Positions 53,854 through 64,000 of a stretch of 64,000 nucleotides of DNA are shown in pieces. Location of the stretch: assembly GCF_041734735.1 (NCBI RefSeq), contig NC_134898.1, positions 52,479,603-52,543,602 of the forward strand. The letters run 5' to 3'. The notes under the pieces were generated by a model. It ran no database searches. It was not told where the DNA came from and saw nothing but the letters and a program-made list of their open reading frames with translations. The stretch's first letter is position 1. Each line of letters begins with the position of its first letter. The position numbers and the translations under genes are program-made. The DNA is from Babylonia areolata (taxonomy: Eukaryota > Mollusca > Gastropoda > Neogastropoda > Buccinidae).

Positions 53854-54304
53854 ACACACTTATAAAGCCCCAAGCCAAAAATCTGAAATTGTGTCAGGAA
53901 CCTTGATGAAAGACATTATTTTTAGTAGCTGGCATGTGCTTGTTGAATGAATGGCACAGTGTAGTATCTCAATTGAAGGATGCGTGTTTGAGGGTTGCTG
54001 ATATTTCCTGACGAGCACTGCATGTGTCTGTATCTCTCAGTCTCATGGACTCCCAGCTGTATTGTGACAGAAGGCCCAGTCAGGTAGTCCCAAACCTAAA
54101 TGAACACCCATTGTAGCATCATCACATCCATCCTCATTCATCATTATTGAAACACAGAACAAATACCCCAGGTGTCTGCACAGGTCTCTGAATCTGCTTG
54201 ATGCCCAGGTATATATATGTATTATATAAAATGAACAGCCCTGTCAAGTAGTCCCAAACCTAAATGTAGGCCCATCATTGTTTCCACCCCCATCGTCATT
54301 CTTC
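53853..54304 (+). other. NUP37: NUP37 intron 6, unique part
   Basis: A loose two-copy similarity (CAAGTAGTCCCAAACCTAAA/CAGGTAGTCCCAAACCTAAA at about 54080 and 54245) suggests an old duplication of about 165 bp. Nothing else recognised. Confidence 0.6.
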
Positions 54305-54800
54305 ATCAGTAAAATTTGATTTGATTTGATATGGATACTTATATAGTGCCTGTCCTCAGTGAAGACCAAGCTTTATGCTCTTTACAAACTGAGGGTGATT
54401 TGCACAGCAGGCTGCCTGCCTGGGTAGAGCCGACAGATGGCTGGCATTGGGCGCTCATCATTTGTTTCCTGTCATTCATTCAGATTTCAGGCACCCACAC
54501 ATATACGCTCAGACAGACATGTAACATTTTATGTGTATGACCATTTTTCTTTATTTACCCCGCCCTGTTGGCAGCCATACTCCATTTTAAGGGGTGTGCA
54601 TGCTGGCTATGTAATTGTTTCTGTAATCCACTGAACGCTGACGTGGATTGCAGATCTTTAATGTACGTATTTGATCTTCTGCATGTGTATACACACACAG
54701 GGGGTTGAGGCACAAGCAGGTCTGTACATGTTGACCTCTGGGAGATCCTCAGAATGAAAGTCCAATGCTTTAACCTCTTGGCTGTTGCGCCCATCAAATA
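54305..54800 (-). mobile_element. SINE family B copy (full length, diverged)
   Basis: On the minus strand: tRNA-like head GGGCGCAACAGCCAAGAGGT (54775-54796), body with GATCTCCCAGAGGTCAACAT, ACACATGCAGAAGATCAAAT, GTTACAGAAACAATTACATA, then the tail CAAACGAT-type (AGCGCCCAATGCCAGCCATC, AAGCTTGGTCTTCACTGAGG, GGCACTATATAAGTATCC). It lies in NUP37 intron 6 and shows the single-copy state of the piece expanded at 49185. Confidence 0.8.
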
Positions 54801-54881
54801 CAGACAAAAAGTCCGGAATTCTGGGGCACAAAAAAAAAGCCTGTTGTTCAGTCACTGTATTCCCCTTGTGGCTGTGTGCAG

Positions 54882-54998
54882 CTCCATGTGTCAGTGACTC
54901 TCCCTGTGGCCTACGGTCTGTCCTGGCACTGCGCCCTCCCTGTGCTGGCTGTCGGCGGGGATCGCAGGGTTCACTTCTGGGTGGTGGAGTCCACGTGA
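54882..54998 (+). CDS. NUP37: NUP37 exon 7 (last coding exon)
   Basis: 38 codons and TGA (54996-54998). Acceptor GTGTGCAG, phase 0. The product is LHVSVTLPVAYGLSWHCALP, then VLAVGGDRRVHFWVVEST. It matches the human C-terminus (SVAVGSGLSWHRTLPLCV, GGDHKLLFWVTEV), the last WD-like blade ending in FWV. The total of about 320 codons with no frame break indicates an intact gene. The acceptor follows a SINE insertion by about 80 bp. Confidence 0.95.
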   Translation, partial: LHVSVTLPVAYGLSWHCALPVLAVGGDRRVHFWVVEST

Positions 54999-55500
54999 TG
55001 ACCACGTCGCACTGTGTAGTGTGTTGTGTCGTGATGTATTGTGTGTGGAAATGTTTTGTGATGTGTGTTGTATTGTGAATTTGGGTGAACAGTGTGTGTG
55101 TGTGTGTGTGAACTGTTGTAGCATCATCAAACTACACCCACCTCCCTCACCCCCTTCCCCCCTGAGAGTCTTTTCACAGGTTCATTCCTGTCTAGCCTCA
55201 AATAACCGCCCCTGCCCCCCTCTTCCTTCACTCACCTTTCCAGGGTCAGATTGACAGCCTCTACCTGCCACCTAGCTGGAAATCCCCCCCCCCCCCCTTT
55301 CTCTACAGGTTAAACTCATTCTTTACTAAGGTATGCTATAACGTACCTCATGCATGCAGTGCTTTGTTACTACTTTGTTGCTATAGCGTACCGCGAGTTA
55401 AACAATTTGTAGTTCATAGGTTAATGGTCTTGTGCAAAACTGAATGGTACAGGGAAGAAGAAGACAAAAATTGACTGCAGGATTCTTCAAAACAAAAAAC
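54999..55500 (+). other. NUP37: NUP37 3' UTR (end not located)
   Basis: GT-rich, then C-rich non-coding DNA. No AATAAA occurs in the first 1 kb after the stop; the first canonical ones are near 56128 and 56139. The 3' end therefore remains unknown. Confidence 0.45.
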
Positions 55501-55709
55501 TAAAGTTTATAAAAACCTTTTTGGTGGTAGATGAATCCTCTTTGTTTAGTGGGATATGACGTTTCGAACCATAGACCCATTGTCAAGTGATGAAAAGAGG
55601 ACAGTGTGGATAGGAAAGCCTGTGTGAGAAAAGGGTGATGACATCTCACTACTTTCTGTTTTGATGGACCATGCACACTAAACACTTACTGATCACCATT
55701 AAGTGCAGT

Positions 55710-55752
<43 letters not shown>

Positions 55753-55796
55753 TATATATATATATTTTTACACATATATACACACACATATATACG

Positions 55797-55836
<40 letters not shown>

Positions 55837-56564
55837 TATATATACATACACATACAATATATATATACACATATACATACACACACATATACATACACAT
55901 ATGTGTTGCTTCTAAAAAGAGGGATAGGAGGTTAAAGAAAGAATAAGGACAGAGAGATCAAGGCAGAAGGGCCCAGGCGCTAGACGTCAGCGATGTCGTT
56001 CAATCCATTCGGCTGTGCGGTCTCCAAGCGGTTAAAGCCTGAACCGGACTATAAATGGCGGGCGATTTGAATCAAGCCAGTTTCTCACCAGAGTCTGACA
56101 CTGTGACGTCGGTGAAGGTTTATTCAAAATAAAAGCCTAATAAAGCTACGGTTTGGCTTCATTTATGGCAGAGAGCGAGATTTGCCTAGCAGCTTCCAAT
56201 CTAGACCTGAATTGACTTTGGAAAGTACAAAATGTGTCAGCTACAAGTAATACAAAATTTGAATGCAGAGAAAAGGGGCGGAGCTAGAGCCGTTTGTGTT
56301 TGCGCTAGACGTGTCTGTCAGATAAAAATAGCACCAGCACGTGGTACTGTCCGGTGAGAATTGGAAAGCATGCAGACAGCCCCTCGACGTTGGCAACCGT
56401 AAACAACCACATTGTGTGGCAGGAGTACACGGATATCTTTCTCAGCTAACAGTGAGTCGGTCTTTGTTTTGCTTTCACCTCCCACATGTTTACATTTCTA
56501 CCGGACACGTGCTCGCGCTTTTTATAGATAAACTCCGCCCCTTTCCCTTTTATGGATAGGCTCT
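55501..56564 (-). mobile_element. Probable 3' flank of the Penelope-like element, with CA/TA microsatellites
   Basis: At 55550-55600 the minus strand reads CACTTGACAATGGGTCTATG and GTTCGAAACGTCATATCC, the TGA...CGAAACGTC layout found near Penelope-like element ends (hammerhead-like motifs in known families). CA and TA tracts fill 55711-55900. AAAGGGGCGGAG (about 56273) and CTCCGCCCCTTT (about 56530) form an inverted pair around 260 bp of unknown DNA. Confidence 0.4.
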
Positions 56565-57715
56565 AGTGCGCATGCGCAACCGAAACCTTGCTCTCGGGAG
56601 TTAAGACTTTAATGACACGGCTCTCCATGTACTTTCTGTACGTGCTGTCACTGGGGTTCTGCCACACAGCTGAGATTCTTGCATGGGTGAAGCGGTGGTA
56701 TGGGCCAGTAAAATGCTGGCCGACAGGGTTGTTGTAGCCTAGCTTCATCGACCTCAGGTGTTCGGAGAAGCGCTCGCCCAAAGAACGGTAGGTCTCCCCC
56801 ACATACAGTTTGAAGCAGAGGGTGCAGGACAAAATGTGTACAATGTGAGTAGACTGGCAGTTGAGATGAGATTTCACAGTGAAAGTGCCAGAGGGTCCAA
56901 CGATTGAACCTGAGGTGTCTATAAAGGGACAGGTCTTGCACTTTTGATCCCCACAGGGTCTGCACCCTGGTGAGGTTGAATGGCTGGTAAGGGGACTGAG
57001 TTTGGACTTCACGAGCATGTCACGCAGGTTCTTGTCTCTCTGAAAGGCAATTAGTGGTGGCTTGGAAAAGACTTCTCTGAGGTCTGGGTCCTGTTGCAGG
57101 AAATTGAAGTTTTCACGCAGAATTCTGCAGACTGGCAGGTTGTGTGGATAGTATGGTATGGCTGCCACGGCACGATCCTCGTTCTCTCCTGAGCTTCTGA
57201 GCAGGTGACAGAGCATGCACACTTAAGCACTGTCTGCACGATGTCCTCTGGGTAATGGCGGGCTGCAAAGGAGGTGGACATCTTCTGCGCCTCATTGTCA
57301 AAATCCAGGTCACTGCTGCAGATGCTTCTGAGCCTCAGGAACTGAGAGAAGGGTATGCTGTTTCGGGTAGAGGATGGGTGGCTGGAGCTGTATAGAAGAT
57401 CTGCATGGGAATCTGTAGGCTTGAGAAGATGGTGGTGGAGAGTTTGGGGCTGTCTGGATGGACAGAGATGGAAAGGTCCAGGAAAGAGATAGATGACGAT
57501 GATACTTCATGAGTGTATTGGAGGGCAGGGTGGAAACTTGACAGGTGTTGGATAAAATTCAACAAAACTTCCCTTGGGCCAGTTGACACACCGAGGCAGT
57601 CGTTGATGTATCGTCTGAACAAAGCTGGTTGTGTTCCTGTATAGTGGTTGAGAGCCTGTTCCTCCACATAGCCCACAAGACACAGTCACCCAGAAGTGCA
57701 CCTGCACTTTAATTG
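56565..57715 (-). mobile_element. Penelope-like retroelement, RT end and GIY-YIG endonuclease (fossil)
   Basis: On the minus strand the 5' part reads GYVEEQAL, then ALFRRYIND and SISFLDLSISVHPDSPKLST, the C-terminal half of a Penelope-type reverse transcriptase. Downstream follow a Cys cluster (CRPCGDQKCKTCPF) and HIVHILSCTLCFKLYVGETY with SLGERFSEHL, a GIY-YIG endonuclease of the Penelope type. The order RT, Cys linker, GIY-YIG is diagnostic. The element lacks its N-terminal half and shows a few breaks. It is a 5'-truncated fossil of moderate age. Confidence 0.85.
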
Positions 57716-58599
57716 TAGCTGAGAATGCCTTTGAGTACAGTACATGCGAGTGTACGTGTGACTTAATGAGATTGTACAGGCATTGCGCTTACACTGTTTT
57801 GGTTGCATGTTGATGTAAATGACATGATAGGGTGAAGGGTTAAAAAAAACCCATTTTTTAAGAGATTTTCAAGAGTTCTTTGAATTAGATTTCAGGGTTG
57901 GCACCTTAGAAAGCATGCTGCACCTTTCTAAAATGACTGTTGGGTATGCAGTATTCAAATTTGATGTAGACAGCTTGATTAATATGGCCATGCATTGAAA
58001 AGTGGAGCAAAGGGATTGGCAGGTCCAGATCTGGGCCTTACACCAGTTGTTTCCCTTGGCCTGTAGGATTTTGGAGAAAGCACATCATCATAGGGCAAAA
58101 GCTTACCGACAGTGTTCGGCAAAATCGTGTTTTAGTGAGGGAGGACATGTTTGTCATTTTTCTTGTTTGTTTTAATGCCAATTCTGTCATTTTTGTAATG
58201 TTTCCATGACTTGCACATTGTCTGTGAGTTTTTTTTTCAGTCTCATTGTCAGTGGCGATGTGTTTTCGTTCAAACCAGTTTTGTCATCTTGATCATGTGA
58301 AATGGTGTTTCACAAGAAAAAGCAGTGGGGAAAAATAAAGAGTATACTGAATGGATGAAGTGCAGTTATAATCAGAAGAAAAAGAAAGTGGTGGGAGGAA
58401 TCACATTGGTCAGGTGTCAACTGCCATTTCACTCTCTCAGCAGATGATGTGTGCTGTATATTGTATATATTGTATTGTACTGTAACATACTGTATTTTTG
58501 TCAAAGCAAGACTTTTCTGAGTGACATTTAGGCTTCTGTCCCCAGGAAGAGAAAGCTGCCACAGTGCAGCACCACTTTTGACTATTGTTGTTTTTTTTT
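57716..58599. other. Unidentified AT-rich DNA
   Basis: No repeat or coding block recognised. An AATAAA lies at about 58334 on the + strand, without a known transcript. Confidence 0.55.
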
Positions 58600-58860
58600 T
58601 TACTATCAAAGTGGATATTTTTCTAGAGAATTTTGCTAGAGACAACCCTTCAGTTGCCACGGGTTTGTTCATGTGCACAAAGTGCATGCTGCAAATGGGA
58701 TCATGGATTATTATCTCATCCAAGTGACTAGCGTCCAGACCACCACACAAGGTCTATAAGTGGAGGGGGGAGAAAATTCTTGCCAGATTGGGATTCATTC
58801 CCACACGGTCAGTTTCTCTTGCTTCCAATGTAGATGCTTTGCTGCAAGGCCACGACTTCA
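58600..58860 (-). mobile_element. SINE family C copy
   Basis: On the minus strand the head TCGTGGCCTTGCAGCAAAGC, TTGGAAGCAAGAGAAACTGA and a B-box-like GGGAATGAATCCC are followed by the body ACCTTGTGTGGTGGTCTGGA, AGCATGCACTTTGTGCACAT and CTAGCAAAATTCTCTAGAAA. Matches 47145-47385 and, in the head, 39845. Confidence 0.75.
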
Positions 58861-58964
58861 ATATTGATCAGTCTGCATGCTTTGATGTCTGCCTGAAACT
58901 GGAACTGTGTCCATGCATGAACTCACAATCATCCATGTTTGACTGAAGAAAGAAACTCAACACA

Positions 58965-60797
58965 AATCACATTGTAGATGTATACATTTTTTTTTATTTA
59001 TTAATAATGATATGATACAAAGCAATGCCTTTGTTCACGATCAGACATGACGACAACCACTCTCCAGTGCAGACATGGCATGTCAAACTTCAGGATAGTA
59101 GCTCCAGCTTCCTAGAAAACACCTGCTTTTAGTCCACAGAAAAATCTGTCAAGATTCTACAAATTCACAAATAAAATAATCAGTATCTTGCCATCACAGC
59201 AGTGACAAGCTATTTAATTATGGCAAGTCTATTGTTGATTTCACAGGAAATAAGTAATAATAAATCTAAGGTTTAAAAAAAAAAAAAAAATAAAATAACA
59301 TAATCAACGATGGTAGTTATTAAGACAAAATGTTCTTGTAAATAATAAAAGATATTTTCATGACATAAAAAAAAAAGAGAAAAATCCCTCTTTCCTATTA
59401 ATAAGCGCATGCTTACATACATGTACACACAAAGCAAACAGACTGTCTGGCAGAAACACAAATCACATTGTGAAGACTAGATGTGGTGAAGGCTTGCACC
59501 ATGGTGACACCTTAGTTTTTCTCCCCCACGTGGGTAAGGAGACCATAGCATACATGCCGACAGTTCCACAACAGCTGTATGTGTTACAGAAAAAAAACAC
59601 AAAAATTGTTGACCATTACCAGATGCTACAGCTGTGGGTTGCATGGTGAAAAAAACAGACAAATGGGAGCAACTTTTTTCACAGTTGGACAAAGTGGACA
59701 GTAAATGGGAAGTTGTTACTGGCTAATGGAGAGCAGGGGTTAAGAGAAAGCACGTTCAAATAAATTCAAAATCATGTTGCCTGTCGCCCATCCAACCGCA
59801 GTGGCGCCATTTCCATCAGTTCTTAAAACCAGTTGAAGAGAACTGACCCTAAATAATGTTAAAAAGTCAATTAAAACAATAACAGAAAGACCATTTCATT
59901 CAAATCTTGCTCGCTCCAGTCCACATAAAATCTAAATTGAGTTAAAAATATTGATTTCCTTCAGGAAAAAAAAAAGGTTAACTGTCACAAGGGAATGTGT
60001 AAGACTGTTGAACACACACACAATTGCTAAAGGGCACCTCACACAGTAAGAATGCCCAATTATCAAGTTCAGAAAAGAACAAAGGTTTTCTTGAAAAAAA
60101 AATCATTTGTGGATCATGAACACTTGGATATAGGTCCATCCACACAGGTCTAATTCATAACTAATCCTATGGAGAAAATTGAAGAAAACCTATCATTTTC
60201 AAAGTGACAAAGATTGTAACATACACAGTCCATCTGGTTGGATGATTCTGGTCACCTTGCCTGTATTTACTTATTTGTTAAGGAACCCACAAGTTATTAA
60301 TTAATTTGACAAACATACTGCAAATAAGCTTCCAGCAACCCAACCATATCCTTCAACCCCTCATGTATATCAACACAGAAAATGCAGATTTACTGACCTC
60401 TGACTGTGCCCAAACAAAACAAAGTGCAAACTGCTACTGGTGGCATGACACATTTTGCACATTCTTTTTAAATTTTATAGTTTCAAAATGAACTATTATG
60501 TATATACTGCATGTGTTGGAAGCATTGTCCCATTCTTCATTCTATGTTCACAACTAAGCCAGCTCACAACACAATGCAGAACAGGGATGGGGTGGGGAGT
60601 CTGGCCATCAGTGTCACAGTCTGCCTTCGCCCTTTGTGGGTTTTTTTGTGAGAAACCTATCTTCCAGAGAATTCTGTCCTCCAAAAGGAAATGATGAGGA
60701 GACAAAACGAAACAGCCAAACCAAATCACGACACGGTGTACATCAATAAGTTTTCTTAAGTTACAATACTGAACAAAGTGCTCATCCGAAAGCACTG

Positions 60798-60835
<38 letters not shown>

Positions 60836-61950
60836 TGTAACCACACAAGCCCTGTGACCTCGCAAACAGTTTTCTGTCCTTAAAACACGTGAATGTCTTG
60901 CTGGATCTGTCTCCACAACCACTTTATAAAAGATAAGAATGTCTTCTTGGTAAAGAATTAATTTTGTTCGTAACAGTGACACACATATTTTGCCATTTAC
61001 ACTTTCCCCATTTATAAGGTTAAAAAATAATTGTCATAAAACGAAATCCAAAATACTTGGATGTGCTTTGGTCATAAAAGTCTCAAATGCAATTCATTTA
61101 TTTCAACCAAACCTAAACGAATCCCAACAACAATCAACCAAACTCGAGTTGATCTCAACGAACCGCATGTTATTTTCCACCCCCCCTCTGCTCCCACCAC
61201 ACACACACTTGCTCCCCAAACATACGGCAGTGACATGCAAAGCAAGGCAGGCAAATCATCAAAAAAGGAATGGCATTAATGACAGCACACACACACCTTT
61301 TGAAATAAAATTACAAAGCCTGATATATCATCTACAGTTTTTTTTATCTTAACAAATTCCCTAAGCAAAACTGACCTTCAAATAAATAAACCAATTGACA
61401 TCATTTCCTTATTAATTCAGAACAATTTCCAGATTTGTTTAAAATGGGGTCATTCTATACTGCGATGGGTTCAGGTTTATATAACTGAATCATTTGGGTA
61501 AATCCAGCGATAAGGAGTAGACTATTTTCATGAATGGCTCTGAAATTATCACCAACATGCTCTCAAACATTAGACTCATTGCTTTTTTTTAAATCTGTTT
61601 TACAGTCCTTGCCTTTTTGCTTTCATGACATCACATTTGAATGAGGTGGACATAGATGCATTCTTTACTTAGTAATACTGTACATCAGTATGTAGGTATT
61701 CCCTTTAGAAGACCTGAGGAATTTAGAAAAAAAAGAAGAAGTTGATACCATTTTTTTACGCAAGTATGTGTAAGTACTGAGTAGGAATGTTTTTCACTCA
61801 AATTTGCATGAGGGGTATTGCAGGAACTGACCTGGCACAAAGCATTACAACCCTAAACTTACATGTAGGTTCTACCTGCATATGGATGAAGTGGAGTTTG
61901 AGATATCTGTTGCAAAGTAAAGTTTCTGATGCAAAAGACTTTGTTCTCCA
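58965..61950 (-). other. Possible 3' UTR of a minus-strand gene
   Basis: About 3 kb of unique, AT-rich DNA without SINEs or minisatellites, unlike the rest of the window. At its left edge, AATAAATAAA on the minus strand (58993-59002) could be a poly(A) signal. There is no coding exon within it. This composition fits a long 3' UTR, but the proposal is weak. Confidence 0.3.
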
Positions 61951-61954
61951 TCTT

Positions 61955-62550
61955 CCCCAATTACCCCCACAACACACACAGCAGGGCACTCCCCAATTAC
62001 CCCCACAACACACACACACAGCAGGGCACTCCCCAATTACCCCCACAACACACACACACACACAGCAGGGCACTCCCCAATTACCCCCACAACACACACA
62101 CACACACAGCAGGGCACTCCCCAATTACCCCCCCAACACACACACACACACAGCAGGGCACTCCCCAATTACCCCCCCAACACACACACACACAGCAGGG
62201 CACTCCCCAATTACCCCCCCAACACACACACACACAGCAGGGCACTCCCCAATTACCCCCACAACACACACACACACACAGCAGGGCACTCCCCAATTAC
62301 CCCCCCAACACACACACACACAGCAGGGCACTCCCCAATTACCCCCCCAACACACACACACACAGCAGGGCACTCCCCAATTACCCCCACAACACACACA
62401 CACACAGCAGGGCACTCCCCAATTACCCCCCCAACACACACACACACAGCAGGGCACTCCCCAATTACCCCCACAACACACACACACACACAGCAGGGCA
62501 CTCCCCAATTACCCCCCCAACACACACACACACACAGCAGGGCACTCACC
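61955..62550. repeat. 40-46-bp minisatellite, about 13 copies
   Basis: Unit CAGCAGGGCACTCCCCAATT, ACCCCC(A/C)CAACACACACACA, with a (CA)n of variable length in each copy. CCCCCAC and CCCCCCC forms alternate irregularly. Open frames on both strands (Pro/His/Thr-rich, Cys/Val/Gly-rich) are artefacts. Confidence 0.98.
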
Positions 62551-63926
62551 TGTGCTGTAAACAGAAAAAAGGCAGCCACATGATTTCATTTCATGATGAC
62601 ACAGCTGACCAAAAAAGTGGTCAGAAGTTCAGCTGTACTCAAGTTGACTCAACACATCTGATACACATCACTCCACTCTGCATGCCTGCTACACTTCATT
62701 ACAATCATAGAGCTATAATGAAGAGAACATGGATAAACAGCGCACCACTTCTGACAATGATAAGCAAAAAAGCAGGAAAAAAGACTTGAGACAGAAAGAG
62801 TTGATTAATTAAAATTAAAAAAAACCCAATGCTATCCATGTCTGTTGAAAAATACACAGACAACGGAGAGACAGCCAAACCAAACGGATGGAATGATACA
62901 GAAAAAAGGTCTGGAAAGTCACAACAACCACAGTACCCAACAACGGTACTGAAAACTGAGATACCACATCCATGGATATATATATATATATATATATATA
63001 AGCAAGCTTGGACTTGTTCACTCAACAAGAGACAAGACAAGACACAATTAGTTCCACAGAGCATTTGGAACATCCACACTAATTCATCCTTTCATACATA
63101 CATGAAGGCCATAGACTTGTGCAGGATTCTTTTTGAGCTGAGCAGCGTTTCTTTGCTTGCAAAAAAACAACAAACAAAACCCCCACAAAAGCCCTTGGTT
63201 CGGAAACCACTCTTTAAAATCATTAGTGTAAAAATTGTTATCACTTTATAGGAATAAGACAGCACCAAACTATCATCCACATTCTGATTATTCACCACCT
63301 CTAATAATTCAATAAATAAAAGAGAAAAGATCCAACAGAACAAGATTACAAAAATGGAAAAGTTAATGAAGACATGAGCACAATTGCATATTTTATATCA
63401 GACATATCAATTATAAAAGCTTTTGCATCAACGCAAGACACAACAAGAAAAAAAGTGCCCTGCGGTCTGCGTGAGGAGCATTTATTCTGTGTGGATAATG
63501 TGTCTGGATTGGCATGGAAGGGTTCTCCAATTCCTGGATTCTCCAATGTGTAATGTTACTGAAAAAATGAGGGCACCACTTCAATCTCCTGTTTACCCAG
63601 TGTTGTCCATTGTAAACAATCATAACAGTATTTTTACGGGTCTTAAAAGTTTTTCATGTTTGTGACATATTGCCGCATAAAAAAAAAAAAAAATTAGTTA
63701 CTCATACACAAAGATGTTGATAATGAAATATCTGGGCCAAATTATCAGGATCAACTTGTGGAATACTGCCTGCATCTTCCACAGTGTTGCATCCTATTCA
63801 GACGCTGAATGACAGAGTAAGCTTTCTGTACTGGCTGCACCACACATGTGCTACACCTTTTCAATTGGGAATATTTATCAATTTATTCTTTTTAACCGCA
63901 TTGTCTTCTCTAGAAATGCAGAAACA
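62551..63926. other. Unique AT-rich DNA with a TA microsatellite
   Basis: (TA)n at 62976-63000. No exon or transposon recognised; possibly a continuation of the minus-strand transcript suggested at 58965-61950. Confidence 0.5.
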
Positions 63927-64000
63927 TGTTCAATATGGAAGATTCTTTTCTCTGAAACTGTTCAATATGGAAGATTCTTTTCTCTGAAACTGTTCAATAT
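63927..64000. repeat. 32-bp tandem repeat running off the window
   Basis: GTTCAATATGGAAGATTCTT, TTCTCTGAAACT repeats at 63929 and 63961 and begins a third copy at the window end, so the true array length is unknown. Confidence 0.9.

Noticed and set aside
62540-62570. Minus-strand TTTCTGTTTACAG-CACAG-GTGAGTG, resembling a 5-base microexon
   Set aside because: No coding context on either side; probably chance at the edge of a repeat array.
61787-62789. Pro/His/Thr-rich frames of 257 and 286 codons
   Set aside because: They are translations of a CA-containing minisatellite.

Overview
The window reads as nuclear DNA of a mollusc, most likely a gastropod. This is inferred from animal genes split by GT-AG introns, AT-rich non-coding DNA full of minisatellites and microsatellites, tRNA-headed SINEs of a kind I associate with gastropod genomes, CR1-like LINE remnants, a Penelope-like retroelement and a piggyBac-type MITE. 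No bacterial features are present.

Two host genes can be built with confidence, both on the + strand. (1) Positions 4076-17332 carry the last five coding exons of an ARID1/BAF250 (Drosophila Osa) orthologue, a subunit of the BAF (SWI/SNF) chromatin remodeller. The exons cover the disordered region after the ARID domain, a conserved VEATQP/RRRLT/KDI segment and the whole BAF250_C domain. The ARID domain must lie upstream of the window. (2) Positions 42414-54998 carry a complete seven-exon NUP37 gene (about 320 codons), a WD40 beta-propeller of the nuclear-pore Y complex. All splice phases agree in both genes. They have no obvious functional link beyond being nuclear housekeeping genes.

Layout: 1-4075 intron with LINE ends and two minisatellites; 4076-17332 ARID1 exons, with a tandem array in or near most introns; 17333-18490 3' UTR; 18.5-42.2 kb intergenic, dominated by a 2.0-kb 25-28-bp array, a CR1-like ORF1 remnant, a solo LTR and a 6.6-kb satellite; 42.2-55 kb NUP37; 55.5-57.7 kb Penelope-like remnant; 58.9-64 kb mostly unique AT-rich DNA that may be the 3' UTR of a minus-strand gene lying beyond the window.

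The strongest unusual signal is the link between tandem arrays and splice acceptors. Several arrays end at, or contain, a true 3' splice site, and their monomers carry acceptor-like pyrimidine-AG strings. In one case a 57-bp unit holding the real acceptor and the first exon bases is present four times. I found no new defence, toxin or metabolic system.
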